Shown piece after piece: positions 40,322 through 49,827 of a stretch of 64,000 nucleotides of DNA (its first letter is position 1; each line of letters starts with the position of its first letter). A program made the position numbers and the translations under genes. Origin of the DNA: JALOLG01 sp963776935. GTDB taxonomy: Bacteria > Actinomycetota > Acidimicrobiia > Acidimicrobiales > Ilumatobacteraceae. The stretch lies in contig CAVZOP010000002.1 of NCBI GenBank assembly GCA_963776935.1, forward strand, positions 1,178,001-1,242,000, in the 5' to 3' direction. The notes beneath the pieces were generated by a model, which saw only the letters and a list, made by a program, of their open reading frames with translations, searched no databases and had not been told where the DNA came from.

Positions 40322-41185
40322 ATGCATGATCGGTTGATCGTTGGATTCGATGGGTCCGAGGCGGCGGCCGCCGCTGTCCGTTGGGCGGCTGATGAGGCCG
40401 AGACGAGGGGCGCTTCGGTGCGTGTCGTCTCGTCGTACTCCATGCCGCCCGCGATGGACTACTACGGCCTCGGCACCGCCGTCGCAACTCAGCCAAATCT
40501 GGAGGCGCTGAAGGAGGCCTGCCTCGCGGACCTCCAGGCGGTCGTCACCGATTCGACGCACGCCCATCCATGCGTCGGGTTCGATTTTCACGTGGTGAAC
40601 GAGCACGCCGTGAGTGCGCTCGTTCGCGAAGCCGAGTCGGCTGACCTTCTCGTTGTCGGCAGCAACGGTGCCGGCGCGGTCAGGTCGTTCCTGCTCGGCT
40701 CGGTAACTGGCGCGGTGCTCCACGAGAGCCCCTGCCCGGTCGTGGTCGTGCCAGGCGAGATCCATGAGGTGACAGGCAGGATCGTCGTCGGCGTCGACGG
40801 ATCCAAGCACTCACGCGCGGCGCTGGATTGGGCGATCGACGAAGCCGACCGCCACGGCGAAGACCTCGTGGTCGTCCACGCCTGGGAATACCCCTACCGG
40901 ATGACCAGCGAAGGACTCGCCCCGGGACCCGACCTCGCCGAGGTCGACGCCGCGATCGTCGTCGACACGGCCGTCGAGCACGCCCGGGAGCGAATGACCG
41001 GCGGGGTGCACCGTCGGCTCGTGGAAGGTGGTGCGACGCAGTCGCTCCTCGCTGTCGCCGAGGTAGCCGCGATGCTGGTTGTCGGCTCCCGCGGACGGGG
41101 CGGGTTCCGGTCGATGCTCCTCGGTTCGGTCGCTCACGCAGTCTCCGCGCACGCACATTGCCCAGTGGTCGTCGTGCGCCCTTAG
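40322..41185 (+). CDS. tandem universal stress protein
   Basis: A 287-residue USP. Both domains carry the complete ATP-type signature: VVGSNGAGAVRSFLLGSV and VVGSRGRGGFRSMLLGSV. RLIVGFDGSEAAAAAVRWA and IVVGVDGSKHSRAALDWA open the domains. It is the closest relative in the window of the USP at 19.5-20.4 kb. The ATG has no strong Shine-Dalgarno; its position at the predicted start of transcription favours a leaderless mRNA. It follows the kinase by 59 bases and converges on another USP with a four-base overlap. A partner role to the kinase is an inference from adjacency. Confidence 0.87.
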   Translation: MHDRLIVGFDGSEAAAAAVRWAADEAETRGASVRVVSSYSMPPAMDYYGLGTAVATQPNLEALKEACLADLQAVVTDSTHAHPCVGFDFHVVNEHAVSALVREAESADLLVVGSNGAGAVRSFLLGSVTGAVLHESPCPVVVVPGEIHEVTGRIVVGVDGSKHSRAALDWAIDEADRHGEDLVVVHAWEYPYRMTSEGLAPGPDLAEVDAAIVVDTAVEHARERMTGGVHRRLVEGGATQSLLAVAEVAAMLVVGSRGRGGFRSMLLGSVAHAVSAHAHCPVVVVRP

Positions 41186-41949
41186 CTGGCAAGCCGGTCG
41201 ATGGGGAGCAGGAGCACCGGGACCGTGGAAACGCCGAGAACCTCGCGGACGACATCTGCATGACCCGGTGAGCTGTCCTGCGCCCAGCTCAGCACGACCA
41301 GATCGACGGCATCCGCCCTTGTCATCGCCGCCACCTCACTTCCGACGGTGCCGACGCGCAGCTGGACTCGAGTGGCGCCCGGACAGAAGCGGGCCGCGAA
41401 CTCGTCACCCCACATCGACAAGTCGCGCGCCGGCCGATCCAGCGTCCGAGGAACGGTGTCCCTGGTGAACACGTGCAGGACGACGAGCTCGACCTCGGCG
41501 ACGATGAGGGGACGAAGCATCTCCAATATCGGTCGGGACGACTCGACGTTGCCTTCCAACGGAACCAGCAGTCGTCGGATCGATCGCTGCGGTGCACTGA
41601 CTCCGACGTCGGGCGGCACCACGACGATGGGTTTGGTGGCGCGCTCGAGAACCTGCATCGCGGTGTGACCGACCGGCCGGGGCCCGCCGACTGTGCCTCT
41701 GGCACCGAGGACGGCGGCGATCACCGTGTTGTCCTCGAGGGCGCGGATGAGGGTTGGCTCGACCGCCCCGGCGAGCATGCGGAGGGGTAGCTGAGTCCGC
41801 ACCGTGAGCCACTCGGGGATGTCGCGCCCCCCGTCGACGACATGGACCGCTTCGACGGCTGCTCCGGTCAACGCTCCGAACGCCACGGCGGTCTCCAGCA
41901 CGGGCCGCGCCGCCGGGCTCGAATCGAGTGCAGCGAGGACCGTTCTCAT
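41182..41949 (-). CDS. divergent tandem universal stress protein lacking ATP motif
   Basis: A 255-residue two-domain USP-like protein: MRTVLAALDSSPAARPVLETA opens domain one and RRLLVPLEGNVESSRPIL domain two. Neither repeat has the G-2x-G-9x-G-S nucleotide motif; the corresponding text is GARGTVGGPRPVGHTAMQVL and SWAQDSSPGHADVVREVL. It therefore probably belongs to the non-ATP-binding type. Its ATG overlaps the stop of the HAD-GH65 gene (ATGA), making it the last gene of a leftward GT4 / HAD-GH65 / USP operon. Coupling of a USP to a disaccharide-phosphorylase-type enzyme suggests a dedicated partner, but this is inference. Confidence 0.8.
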   Translation of the reverse strand: MRTVLAALDSSPAARPVLETAVAFGALTGAAVEAVHVVDGGRDIPEWLTVRTQLPLRMLAGAVEPTLIRALEDNTVIAAVLGARGTVGGPRPVGHTAMQVLERATKPIVVVPPDVGVSAPQRSIRRLLVPLEGNVESSRPILEMLRPLIVAEVELVVLHVFTRDTVPRTLDRPARDLSMWGDEFAARFCPGATRVQLRVGTVGSEVAAMTRADAVDLVVLSWAQDSSPGHADVVREVLGVSTVPVLLLPIDRLAS

Positions 41950-44563
41950 GGCTCGACGCTTTCCTGCATGAACGTCCGCCCAGGAGGCGAACACACCGAC
42001 CGGGGCCCGCCGGCGATGCGCACCTCCACGGGATCGGCACAGCTGACGGTGATCGAGTCGTGGTCGGCGCGCACGCCGATCGGATGGCCGCGGAACCGCA
42101 AGCGGAGCTCGAGCGCCGTCCACGATCGGGGAAGGCACGGATCGATTTCGAGCCCGCCCGCGCCGGGGCGTAACCCGAGGAATCCGTAGGCGAGGGCCTG
42201 CCAGACCCCGCCCATCGTGGCCAGATGCAGGCCTCCGGCGGTCGTGCCGGTGAGGTCGTCGAGGTCGAGGCGAGCGGCCACTCGGAACAACTCGAGCGCC
42301 TGCTCGGGGCGGCCCGCCCGGGCGAGCAGGCAGGCGTGGATCGCGGGCGACAACGAGCTGCCGTGCGCCGTGCGCGGTTCGTAGAAGGCGAGGTTGGCGG
42401 CGAGCGAACCGGGTTGCACGTCGTCCGGGATGAGATGGTGCAGCATGAGGACGTCGGCTTGCTTGATCAGCTGCGAGCCCCTGACCCGGTCGACGCCGAG
42501 CAACACGTCGGCGGCGATTGGCGGAGGTGCGACTGCTTCGGCCAGCAGCGGTTCGAGATCCCAGTAGCCGTCGAACTGCTGATACAGGCGCCGATCCGGA
42601 TCCCATCCGTCGACGAGGCTGTCGGCGAGGCGACGCCACGCGGCGGCTTCGATCGTGTCGTCCCCTGCCGCGACGAGCTGGGCACCCCGGCGCAGGTTCC
42701 ATCGAGCCATCACGTTGGTGAAGGCGTTGTCGTCGACCGCCTCGTGATACTCGTCCGGGCCCATCACACCTGCGATATGGCCGCGGCCGTCCTGCCCGAC
42801 GGTGATGCGGCTCGCCCAGTAGCGGGCGGTCTCCACGACGAGGTCGCGCCCTGGCCCTTCGAGAAAGCCTGGCATCACCCGTCCACGACGCGTACTCGCA
42901 GGCCGCCCACGCGACGTCGGCGACGATGTGTTCTTCCTGCTGGCCGGTGACGATCGGGATCAACTCGCCGTTCCCGCCACGTGCGTGGCTGGGGGTCACA
43001 TCGGTGCCGTCACGGGCCGACTCCCATGGAAACCGAGCGCCGTGCCGTCCCTGCTCCTCCGCCGCGGCGCGCGCGGCGGGAAGTCGACGGATGCGATATT
43101 CGAGCATCGCCCGGGCCGCGCCCGGTCGCAGTGCGGCAAGGGCGGGCAGGACGTAGACGTCGGCGTCCCAGAACACATGGCCGCCATAGGCGGAGCCGGT
43201 GAGGCCTCTGGCTCCTACTGCCGCTTCGCCCTCATCGGGTGCGGCACCGAGCAGGTGGAACACCGCAAACCTTGCCGCCAGCTCCGATTCTGCGTCCCCG
43301 TCGATGACCACTCGCGCGTCCGCCCAGCGCCGGGCCCAAGCCTCGCGATGCTCGGCCAGCAACCGATCGAACCCGACGTCGTCGAGCTCGTCGACGATGT
43401 TCGCCGACGGCGCCCGGATCGGGCGGCTCCGAATCGTGCGCGACCCACGCGGCAATGCGGTCGATGACCCGCACACCCGATACTTCACGAGTCCAATCGC
43501 GTGTCGCAACACAGATCCCGCCGTTCCCCGGATCGTCCGTGCCGGACGTGCGCACGTCGCCGTGCTCCTCGAAGTCGGCGCTGTGGACGGCTGGCGCGCG
43601 TGCGTCGCCGGGCTCCAAGCAGGACGGTTCGGCCTCGGCTCGTAATCCGAGTGCCGAGGGTGTGGATGCGGAAACGAACCGCACGGTGCGCAGCTTCGCC
43701 TCACCCTCCTCCGTAACACGGGCGAGCACGCCGGTTCGCAGATCGAGGAGGCGACGACCATGCAGCCCGGGTCGCAGTGCGAGTTGTGTCCACAGTGGGC
43801 CGTTCAGCAGTCCCGAGCCAGGGCTTCGCGCGTAGACCCCGTTGACCGCGAACAACGGTGCCGCACCCGCCCCGCCCTCTTCCCGCGATCCCCTGATCGC
43901 AGCCCACCCGTTGGCGAGCGTCCCCAACGCCTCGGCGGCACGTTCCATGGCCGGCTCGGCGGGCAACGGCAGGACCCACGCCGGGTCCTCGTCGATCCAG
44001 GGCACCCGCCGCATGCTGCGACGTGCCAGTTGGTCGTCCAGGATCTCCAGCAACCGCTCGCACCCCCCTCCGAGGTGGTGGACACCCGGAGGCACGCCAC
44101 CTCCCTCGACCCCGACCGACACAACGTTCGCCCGCGCCAACTCCGGGACGAGGAGCGCCGAGTCGCGGCCGGCGAGGCTGCCGGGTGGACCGAACTCGTC
44201 ACCGACGACGAGAACGAGGCTGCCCGTGATCCCCCGGTCGGCCAACCGTGCGGCAATCCGACGTGCCGAGCCCGCACTGGGATCGCACCACTCCAGCCGA
44301 CCCGAACCAGCTGGACGCGACAGGAGCCGGTTGTCGAACGCATCACTAGTGCTGTCGGCGAACACGACCACGTCAACCGCAGCGGCGCACAGTGCCTCGA
44401 TCCGCGCCCCTACGGCGTCGGCGTAGGCCGGCCGATCGGGGCCTGCGGTGATCGCCCAGTCGAACGCGACCGCTTCGCACCTCGCGCCGATGAACGCTGT
44501 GCGGGAGTCGGACGTTGGCGTTCGCGCGTAGGACGTCCGAGGACGCCGGGCAGGATCGTTCAC
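41946..44563 (-). CDS. HAD domain fused to glycoside hydrolase family 65 (OtsB1-like), two frame breaks
   Basis: About 872 residues after correcting indels at 43409-43416 and 42868-42873. Residues 1-180 look like a HAD fold, but motif I reads VAFDWAITAG: the second Asp of DxD is missing, so phosphatase activity is doubtful; VLVVGDEFGPPGSLAGRDS may be motif IV. A GH65 protein follows, with an N-terminal super-sandwich (VNGVYARSPGSGL), an (alpha/alpha)6 barrel (GLTGSAYGGHVFWDADVYV) and the catalytic acid Glu in VMGPDEYHEAVDDNAFTN. GH65 enzymes are phosphorylases or hydrolases of trehalose, maltose or kojibiose. Rv2006 (OtsB1), a DosR gene, has a related HAD-GH65 design. GTG start overlaps the GT4 stop. 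Confidence 0.85.
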
Positions 44564-45660
44564 GCGCTGACCACGGGCATCGGCTCGGACTCGGCGGGGT
44601 CGGCGTCGAAGGGGCAATCGACCAGGTGCCGGTACAGGGTGAGGTGGTCGCAGACCATGCGGTCCGCCGTGAAGGCGGCCTCGACGCGCCCCCGGCAGTC
44701 GGCCCGGTCGAGGCTTGGCACGCGGGCGATTGCCGCGACCATGTCGTCCTCGTCGGCGCAGAGGAAGCCGCTACGACCGTGCTCGACGATCTCCGGTGCC
44801 GCGCCTTCGGCGAAGCTCAGGACGGGAGTCCCGCAGGCGAGCGCTTCGATCATCACCAGCCCGAACGGTTCGGGCCAGCGGATCGGGTTCAGCAGCGCCT
44901 CTGCGTTGGCCAGCAGGTCGAGCTTGTGGCTGCCACCGACCTCGCCGACGTAGATCGCGTCATCTCCGAGCAACGGCTCGACACATTCGGCGAAGTAGCG
45001 ACGCTCGGCTGGTTCCCACATCTTCGCCGCGACGACGATCGGCTTGCGCGCGGCCCTCGCCACGGCGATCGCGCGGTGAGCTCCCTTCGCGGGGTGCATC
45101 CGGCCGAGGAACATCACGTAGCCCCCTGTCCCCTGCCCGACCGGGAAGCTCGCTGGGTCGATCCCGTGGTGGATGACGGCGGCCATCGGGACCTCGGGAG
45201 CCGTTCGGCGCTGCGCGTGCGAGATGGCCACCACACCGACTCCGGCCGCCGCGATTGCGGCGTAGTGCTTGCGCATCTCCGGCGTGAACTCACCGTGGGC
45301 GGTCGTCACAACAGGCACTTCGAACCGATGCTCAGCAGCCCACAGCGGCCCGGTGAGGGTGTGGTCGTGGATCACGTCCATGTCGGCCAACTCCTGGTAC
45401 GCGCGAGCCACATGAGCCGCTTCGGCTGACACCTCGGCCACGGTCCCCAGCGCGGTGCGGTACAGCCACCGGCGTTCGACGGCGCACCTCGAGTCGCCGG
45501 TGGTGAACAACAGCACCTCGCATCCGGCCCGCGTCAACCCCAACGCGAGCTGGTCGACGACGACCTCAGTGCCCCCGTACACGGTCGGCGGCACCGGCAC
45601 CCATGGCGGCGCGATCAGCCCGACACGTAACCGTTTCGAGGGCGCACGCTCGGTCCCCAT
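44560..45660 (-). CDS. family 4 glycosyltransferase
   Basis: A 366-residue GT-B fold enzyme. The N-terminal domain starts LRVGLIAPPWVPVPPTVYGGTE, a glycogen synthase/GT4-like donor loop, and has VIHDHTLTGPLWAAEH. The C-terminal domain holds VMFLGRMHPAKGAHRAI, LLNPIRWPEPFGLVMIEALACGTPVLSF with the EX7E motif, and ATVGGSHK-like VGEVGGSHKL. This subgroup is found beside trehalose or glycogen genes and uses nucleotide-sugars; acceptor unknown. ATG lacks a Shine-Dalgarno and lies exactly at the predicted transcription start, as do several other box-driven genes. The stop overlaps the next GTG. It may act with the GH65 partner on an alpha-glucan or disaccharide. Confidence 0.85.
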   Translation of the reverse strand: MGTERAPSKRLRVGLIAPPWVPVPPTVYGGTEVVVDQLALGLTRAGCEVLLFTTGDSRCAVERRWLYRTALGTVAEVSAEAAHVARAYQELADMDVIHDHTLTGPLWAAEHRFEVPVVTTAHGEFTPEMRKHYAAIAAAGVGVVAISHAQRRTAPEVPMAAVIHHGIDPASFPVGQGTGGYVMFLGRMHPAKGAHRAIAVARAARKPIVVAAKMWEPAERRYFAECVEPLLGDDAIYVGEVGGSHKLDLLANAEALLNPIRWPEPFGLVMIEALACGTPVLSFAEGAAPEIVEHGRSGFLCADEDDMVAAIARVPSLDRADCRGRVEAAFTADRMVCDHLTLYRHLVDCPFDADPAESEPMPVVSA

Positions 45661-45694
45661 ACCGCAATCACAACCCGAACAGCGCGGACGCCGT

Positions 45695-45709
45695 AGAGGC
45701 GGAGGTCCC
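45695..45709 (-). promoter_or_regulatory. candidate dormancy-type box of GT4-GH65-USP operon
   Basis: Gene-strand GGGACCTCCGCCTCT, distal half good, proximal half weak. TGTGAT at 45672-45667 (22-base spacing) is followed by ATG seven bases later, matching the leaderless geometry of other sites. Confidence 0.5.
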
Positions 45710-45773
45710 ATCAGATCCGTGCGCTACAACGGCTGTGCTCGAACTCGTGTAGGGGCGTATTCGACGCGTTGTC

Positions 45774-46376
45774 TCACGCGGTTCGTATGGCGACGTCGAT
45801 GACGGCTGATCGCCGGTCGAAGTCGCGGAGCGCCTGCGTGGCCGTCCGCACGATCTCGGGCTGTCGATCGCGCACCGGATCGGCCAGCTCGATCGTCAGC
45901 CGCAAGCGGTTCGCGTCACGCTCGACCGCGATGGCCACCGTGCCGTCCGGCTGCTCGAGCTCGGCTGGCGTGACCACGCCGAGCACGACCAGACGATCCT
46001 TCACGGCCTGGGCGTGCGCACGCCCGTCACGAGCCGCACGTTGGCACTCGTCAAGGAGGCCAGGATCGACTGCTGCCGCCCATGACGTGATCGGCAGCCG
46101 CTGTGGGATGCCAGATCCGTCAACTTCTACCACGGGCACTCGGCTGCGTGCCGCGCACACCGCGCCGTGCTCCAGGTGAGTTGTTCCGACCTCCTGCACG
46201 AGGACGGCCACATCGACGTGCTCGTCGAGCGGGCACTCACCGCCGGCCGTCAGCCCGCGGCAGGGATAGCGTCGATCGGCCGTGTCGCATCGCACGATCG
46301 TGTGGCCGGCTTCGGTCATCCGAGCGACGGCAGCGTTGGCGACCCCGGGGTGCGATTCCAGCATCAGGACTCTCAT
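45774..46376 (-). CDS. unknown protein with cysteine (RGLxxGGECPL) domain
   Basis: A 200-residue protein I cannot assign. The first 105 residues form a Rossmann-like half: MRVLMLESHPGVANAAVARM, then TIVRCDTADRRYPCRGL, then GGECPLDEHVDVAVLVQEV, and VPVVEVDGSG. The spacing of Cys residues (RYPCRGL-TAGGECPL) and the following hydrophobic strand resemble the C-terminal domain of the GNAT protein at 34.1-35.0 kb. Residues 120-200 (LLDECQRAARDGRAHAQAVKD and AIAVERDANRLRLTIEL) look like a small alpha-beta unit. GGAGG precedes the ATG by six bases. A strong box and CAGCAT lie upstream. Metal or redox sensing via the cysteines is a guess. Confidence 0.65.
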   Translation of the reverse strand: MRVLMLESHPGVANAAVARMTEAGHTIVRCDTADRRYPCRGLTAGGECPLDEHVDVAVLVQEVGTTHLEHGAVCAARSRVPVVEVDGSGIPQRLPITSWAAAVDPGLLDECQRAARDGRAHAQAVKDRLVVLGVVTPAELEQPDGTVAIAVERDANRLRLTIELADPVRDRQPEIVRTATQALRDFDRRSAVIDVAIRTA

Positions 46377-46427
46377 CTCCGACCTCCTCGACGAGCGCGA
46401 TGCTGCCAGCGCCACGCGCCGCCTCCT

Positions 46428-46442
46428 AGGGCCGGAAGTCCC
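46428..46442 (-). promoter_or_regulatory. dormancy-type box of Cys-domain protein
   Basis: Gene-strand GGGACTTCCGGCCCT, 13 of 15 to consensus. CAGCAT lies at 46405-46400, 22 bases downstream; the ATG is 51 bases away. Confidence 0.75.
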
Positions 46443-46522
46443 GACGTCCGAACCGCCCTCAGAGCTTGTAACCGCTGGTCCGTTGCTCTTGCTTGCGCCA
46501 TAGTGCCGCCGGCGCCCAGTCG

Positions 46523-47201
46523 CTACGCGGTGGCCTGAGTCGCGGCGCCGGGCGCTACCTCGGCCGCCGGGCGGGCACGCTCGAGGCAGTCGAGCACCTC
46601 GGCGTCGGTGGTCTGCGAGAAGTCTCCGTAGGCTTGCCCGACCGCGTAGAAGGGCTCCGGTGTCACCAACGCGATCAGCTCGTCGGCGTCGCCCGCGAAC
46701 CGTGACATCCAGTCCGACGGTGCAACGGGGACGGCCAGCACAACTCGCGCCGCCCCGAGCGCTCGTGCGACGTGACACGCCGCACGTGCTGTCGACCCGG
46801 TGGCGATGCCGTCGTCCACGATCACCACGGTTCTGCCCACCAGCGATTCCCGCTCGCGAGCATTGCGGAATCGTTGGGCACGACGCTCCAGCTCCGCCCG
46901 CTCCCGTGCCTCGACCGCCGCCAGCTCCCGCTCGGACACCTTTGTGACGCGCACGACTTCGTCGTTGATCACCTGCACCCCGTCTTCACCGATTGCACCC
47001 ATCGCCAGCTCGGGTTGCCAAGGCACGCCCAGCTTGCGCACCACGATCACGTCCAACGACGCACCAAGTGCCGCGCGCGACCTCGAATGCCACCGGCATG
47101 CCTCCCCGCGGGAGACCCAGCACCAGCACCGGACTACCGCGCAGGTACGACAACCGCTCCGCGAGCCGACGTCCGGCTTCTGCTCGATCCTTGAATGACA
47201 T
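46523..47201 (-). CDS. phosphoribosyltransferase-domain protein, one frame break
   Basis: About 225 residues after removing one extra base near 47071-47079, which makes the text read FEVARALGASLDVIVVRKLG. The type I PRTase core is clear: GSPVLVLGLPRGGMPVAFEVA, the flexible loop LGVPWQPELAMGAIGEDG, and the PRPP-binding VVIVDDGIATGSTARAA. The C-terminal part (SQTTDAEVLDCLERARP) is typical of the stand-alone predicted PRTase group. Rv0571c and Rv2030c, both DosR regulon proteins, contain this domain fused to hydrolases. Substrate unknown. ATG follows GGAGG with seven bases. It follows the lipoprotein gene by about 100 bases without a clear box, so co-transcription is likely. Confidence 0.82.
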
Positions 47202-47302
47202 CTTGGCCTCCTCCCATCTCTGACTCGTTCGTCCGCCGCCATCCCGTGGTGGGGCGTACCGCACACGAGCCGCAGGTTCGACGTTGGTTGCAGTCATGCC
47301 TG

Positions 47303-48178
47303 TCACCTCGCAATCACGACGGGGATCGCGCCGAATTCACCGGGGTCCGTCTCGAGCCCGGCGCCACCGCGAACGAGTAGCACGACCATGTCACCCGCAG
47401 AGGCTGGCGACAGATCCAGCGTCACGCTGAACGGCTCCGGCGTCTCGAACGCCCCACCCGTTGTGACCTGCTGATCCATCTCCTGGCCCGTTGCACCCGC
47501 GAGGAAAGCGGTGACGACCACGTTCGCCTCGAACCCTCGCGCGACCCCCTCGACGGTGACCGGCCCGGCCGCCACCTGCTCGCCTGACTCCGGCACGGCG
47601 ATCGACGCATTGTCGTTGACAGCCGCGAGAACGAACCAGCCGTGCTCGGGCCCGAGCTGGCGGAGCAGGAGCAGCCCGCGGACCACCGCACGACCAGCAT
47701 CATCACCCTCCCCCGGCGAGAACACCTCGATCTCACCGCTGCGCGAGTCGCCCTGGCGGAACTCGCCGAGGCTCGGCGGAACGCCGAGCACTTGCGCGAC
47801 GAAATCCTCGGCCGCTGCCGTGGGAGTGTCGAACACCACGTCAGCTGCCGGCCAGATCGCCGGCTGTTCCAGGTCGTCCGCCGCCGTGGTCGTCGTGGCC
47901 GCAACGGTCGTCGTCGCGGCGACAGTCGTCGTCGTCTCCACCTCGGCAACGGTGGTCGTCGTGCCGACAACCGTCGACGCAGCACCCGACGTCGGAGGCG
48001 ACGTTGTCGTGTCCACAACCGTCGACGTGCTCACGTCGGTCGGGGCACTCTCGTCGTCATCACCGCAGGCCACGAGCGATGCGACGAGGGCAACGCAGAC
48101 CGCGACGCGGCACGATCGCCGGATCTGCTGGCGGGCGAGGTCGCGCTCGGATTCCGGTCCGTGGCGAAGATCGGTCAT
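47303..48178 (-). CDS. lipoprotein with Gmad2-like domain
   Basis: A 291-residue lipoprotein. The signal peptide is RRSCRVAVCVALVASLVAC with Cys at about residue 38; it is followed by a Thr-rich linker (about 50-100) of repeated TTTTV/ATTTV units. The mature domain has VVFDTPTAAAEDFVAQVLGV and a GmAD2/immunoglobulin-like C-terminal sandwich (IAVPESGEQVAAGPVTVEG; FEANVVVTAFLAG), a domain found in spore and lipoprotein contexts. No catalytic motif is seen. ATG follows GGAGG by eight bases. A box stands 68 bases upstream, next to the opposing one at 48289-48303. Confidence 0.75.
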   Translation of the reverse strand: MTDLRHGPESERDLARQQIRRSCRVAVCVALVASLVACGDDDESAPTDVSTSTVVDTTTSPPTSGAASTVVGTTTTVAEVETTTTVAATTTVAATTTTAADDLEQPAIWPAADVVFDTPTAAAEDFVAQVLGVPPSLGEFRQGDSRSGEIEVFSPGEGDDAGRAVVRGLLLLRQLGPEHGWFVLAAVNDNASIAVPESGEQVAAGPVTVEGVARGFEANVVVTAFLAGATGQEMDQQVTTGGAFETPEPFSVTLDLSPASAGDMVVLLVRGGAGLETDPGEFGAIPVVIAR

Positions 48179-48246
48179 CCCGACCACCTCCATCAACATG
48201 ATGTCTCGCTCTCCCACCAGCAGAGCGCGGCGAGCGCCACTGCGGT

Positions 48247-48261
48247 AGGGCCATCGGTCCT
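48247..48261 (-). promoter_or_regulatory. dormancy-type box of lipoprotein-PRTase operon
   Basis: Gene-strand AGGACCGATGGCCCT. The hexamer at 48224-48219 is TCTGCT, a weak -10. It is back to back with a second box 27 bases away that points right. Confidence 0.6.
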
Positions 48262-48288
48262 CAGCTCCCGATGGATGGCATCCAACTC

Positions 48289-48303
48289 GGGACCTTCGGC
48301 ACT
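48289..48303 (+). promoter_or_regulatory. dormancy-type box of small zinc-ribbon gene
   Basis: GGGACCTTCGGCACT, 14 of 15 to consensus. The expected -10 window holds only an imperfect TATGGA. The ATG is 93 bases away. Confidence 0.65.
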
Positions 48304-48396
48304 GAACTCTCGGCAGCGCGCGGGAGTATGGATGACAACAAGCGATCAGCCACACGCTCGGAGCGTGGAAACGACTTGCGTCATCAAGGGAGTTCC

Positions 48397-48606
48397 ATGA
48401 CATCGACCAGCATCTTTGAAATGGTGTGCCCCGACTGCGGAGCCTCTCTCGAACCGGCGACCGAACCGGAAGGCATCTGGAGAGGGCTCTACGCGTGCAC
48501 AACGTGCGGTGTGACGTACCTCGTTGACATGGGATACGCGATCGCTGTCGATTCCCCGGTCGAACAGAGCGGCGACGGAACCACCCTCGTCCGACCGAAC
48601 GGCTGA
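48397..48606 (+). CDS. small zinc-ribbon protein, unknown function
   Basis: A 69-residue protein with two CxxC knuckles, MVCPDCGASLEPAT and YACTTCGVTYLV, separated by 20 residues, expected to bind one zinc. The C-terminus is polar with no recognisable motif. I do not recognise a family. AAGGGAG lies five bases before the ATG. It is downstream of a strong box and 70 bases before another small gene in the same direction. Two CxxC knuckles are also found in transcription or redox adaptor proteins, but nothing more specific can be said. Confidence 0.68.
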   Translation: MTSTSIFEMVCPDCGASLEPATEPEGIWRGLYACTTCGVTYLVDMGYAIAVDSPVEQSGDGTTLVRPNG

Positions 48607-48675
48607 GGACGTCCCTGGTTTCATCGGAGGTCCCTGGCGCGACCCTGACCGACGACCACGATGGAAGGACACACC

Positions 48676-48921
48676 ATGAGCGACGACGTGCCGTCCGCAC
48701 GAGATGAAGTACCGACGCTGGAGGTACGCGTATACCGCGACGGCACGCTGGTCCACCAGGAGCTGGTCGAGTCCGAGGAGCAGGCCGCGCTCGTCGTGGA
48801 GACATGGGCCGAGCTGGACGGCGTCCGGTGCGAAGTCGGTGATCTGTCGATCCGCCACCATCCGGCCGAGATCCTCGAGCCCGACTTGCTCATACCGCCC
48901 GACGAGGGGCACGACCGCTGA
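48676..48921 (+). CDS. small acidic protein, unknown function
   Basis: An 81-residue acidic protein (TLEVRVYRDGTLVHQELVES, then EEQAALVVETWAELDGVRCEVGDL). It looks like one alpha-beta unit; no known domain is recognised. ATG is chosen because GGAAGGA precedes it; the ATG 15 bases upstream lies before that site. Likely co-transcribed with the zinc-ribbon gene, since the gap is 69 bases and I see no separate full box there; a lone half-site occurs near 48629. Confidence 0.6.
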   Translation: MSDDVPSARDEVPTLEVRVYRDGTLVHQELVESEEQAALVVETWAELDGVRCEVGDLSIRHHPAEILEPDLLIPPDEGHDR

Positions 48922-48983
48922 CCTGCGACATCGCCCATCGGCGAACGGACCGGGTCGACGGCTCGAATCGTCGCGGCCGAACG

Positions 48984-48998
48984 GGGACCAACGGCCCT
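48984..48998 (+). promoter_or_regulatory. dormancy-type box of ABC exporter operon
   Basis: GGGACCAACGGCCCT, followed by exact CACGCT at 49021-49026 (22-base spacing). The ATG is 63 bases away. Confidence 0.7.
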
Positions 48999-49061
48999 AC
49001 CGGTTTGGCGCCGGCCGCCGCACGCTGGTTCCAAGGTGGGTTCGCCGGCAAAGGAGTGGTC

Positions 49062-49824
<763 letters not shown>

Positions 49825-49827
49825 GCG

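Noticed and set aside
45695..45709. Box before the GT4 gene as a strong site
   Set aside because: The proximal half-site is weak; kept only as a candidate because the geometry to the -10 and ATG is right.
48620..48660. Box before the 81-residue protein
   Set aside because: Only one half-site (AGGTCCCT) is present; no second half at the required spacing.
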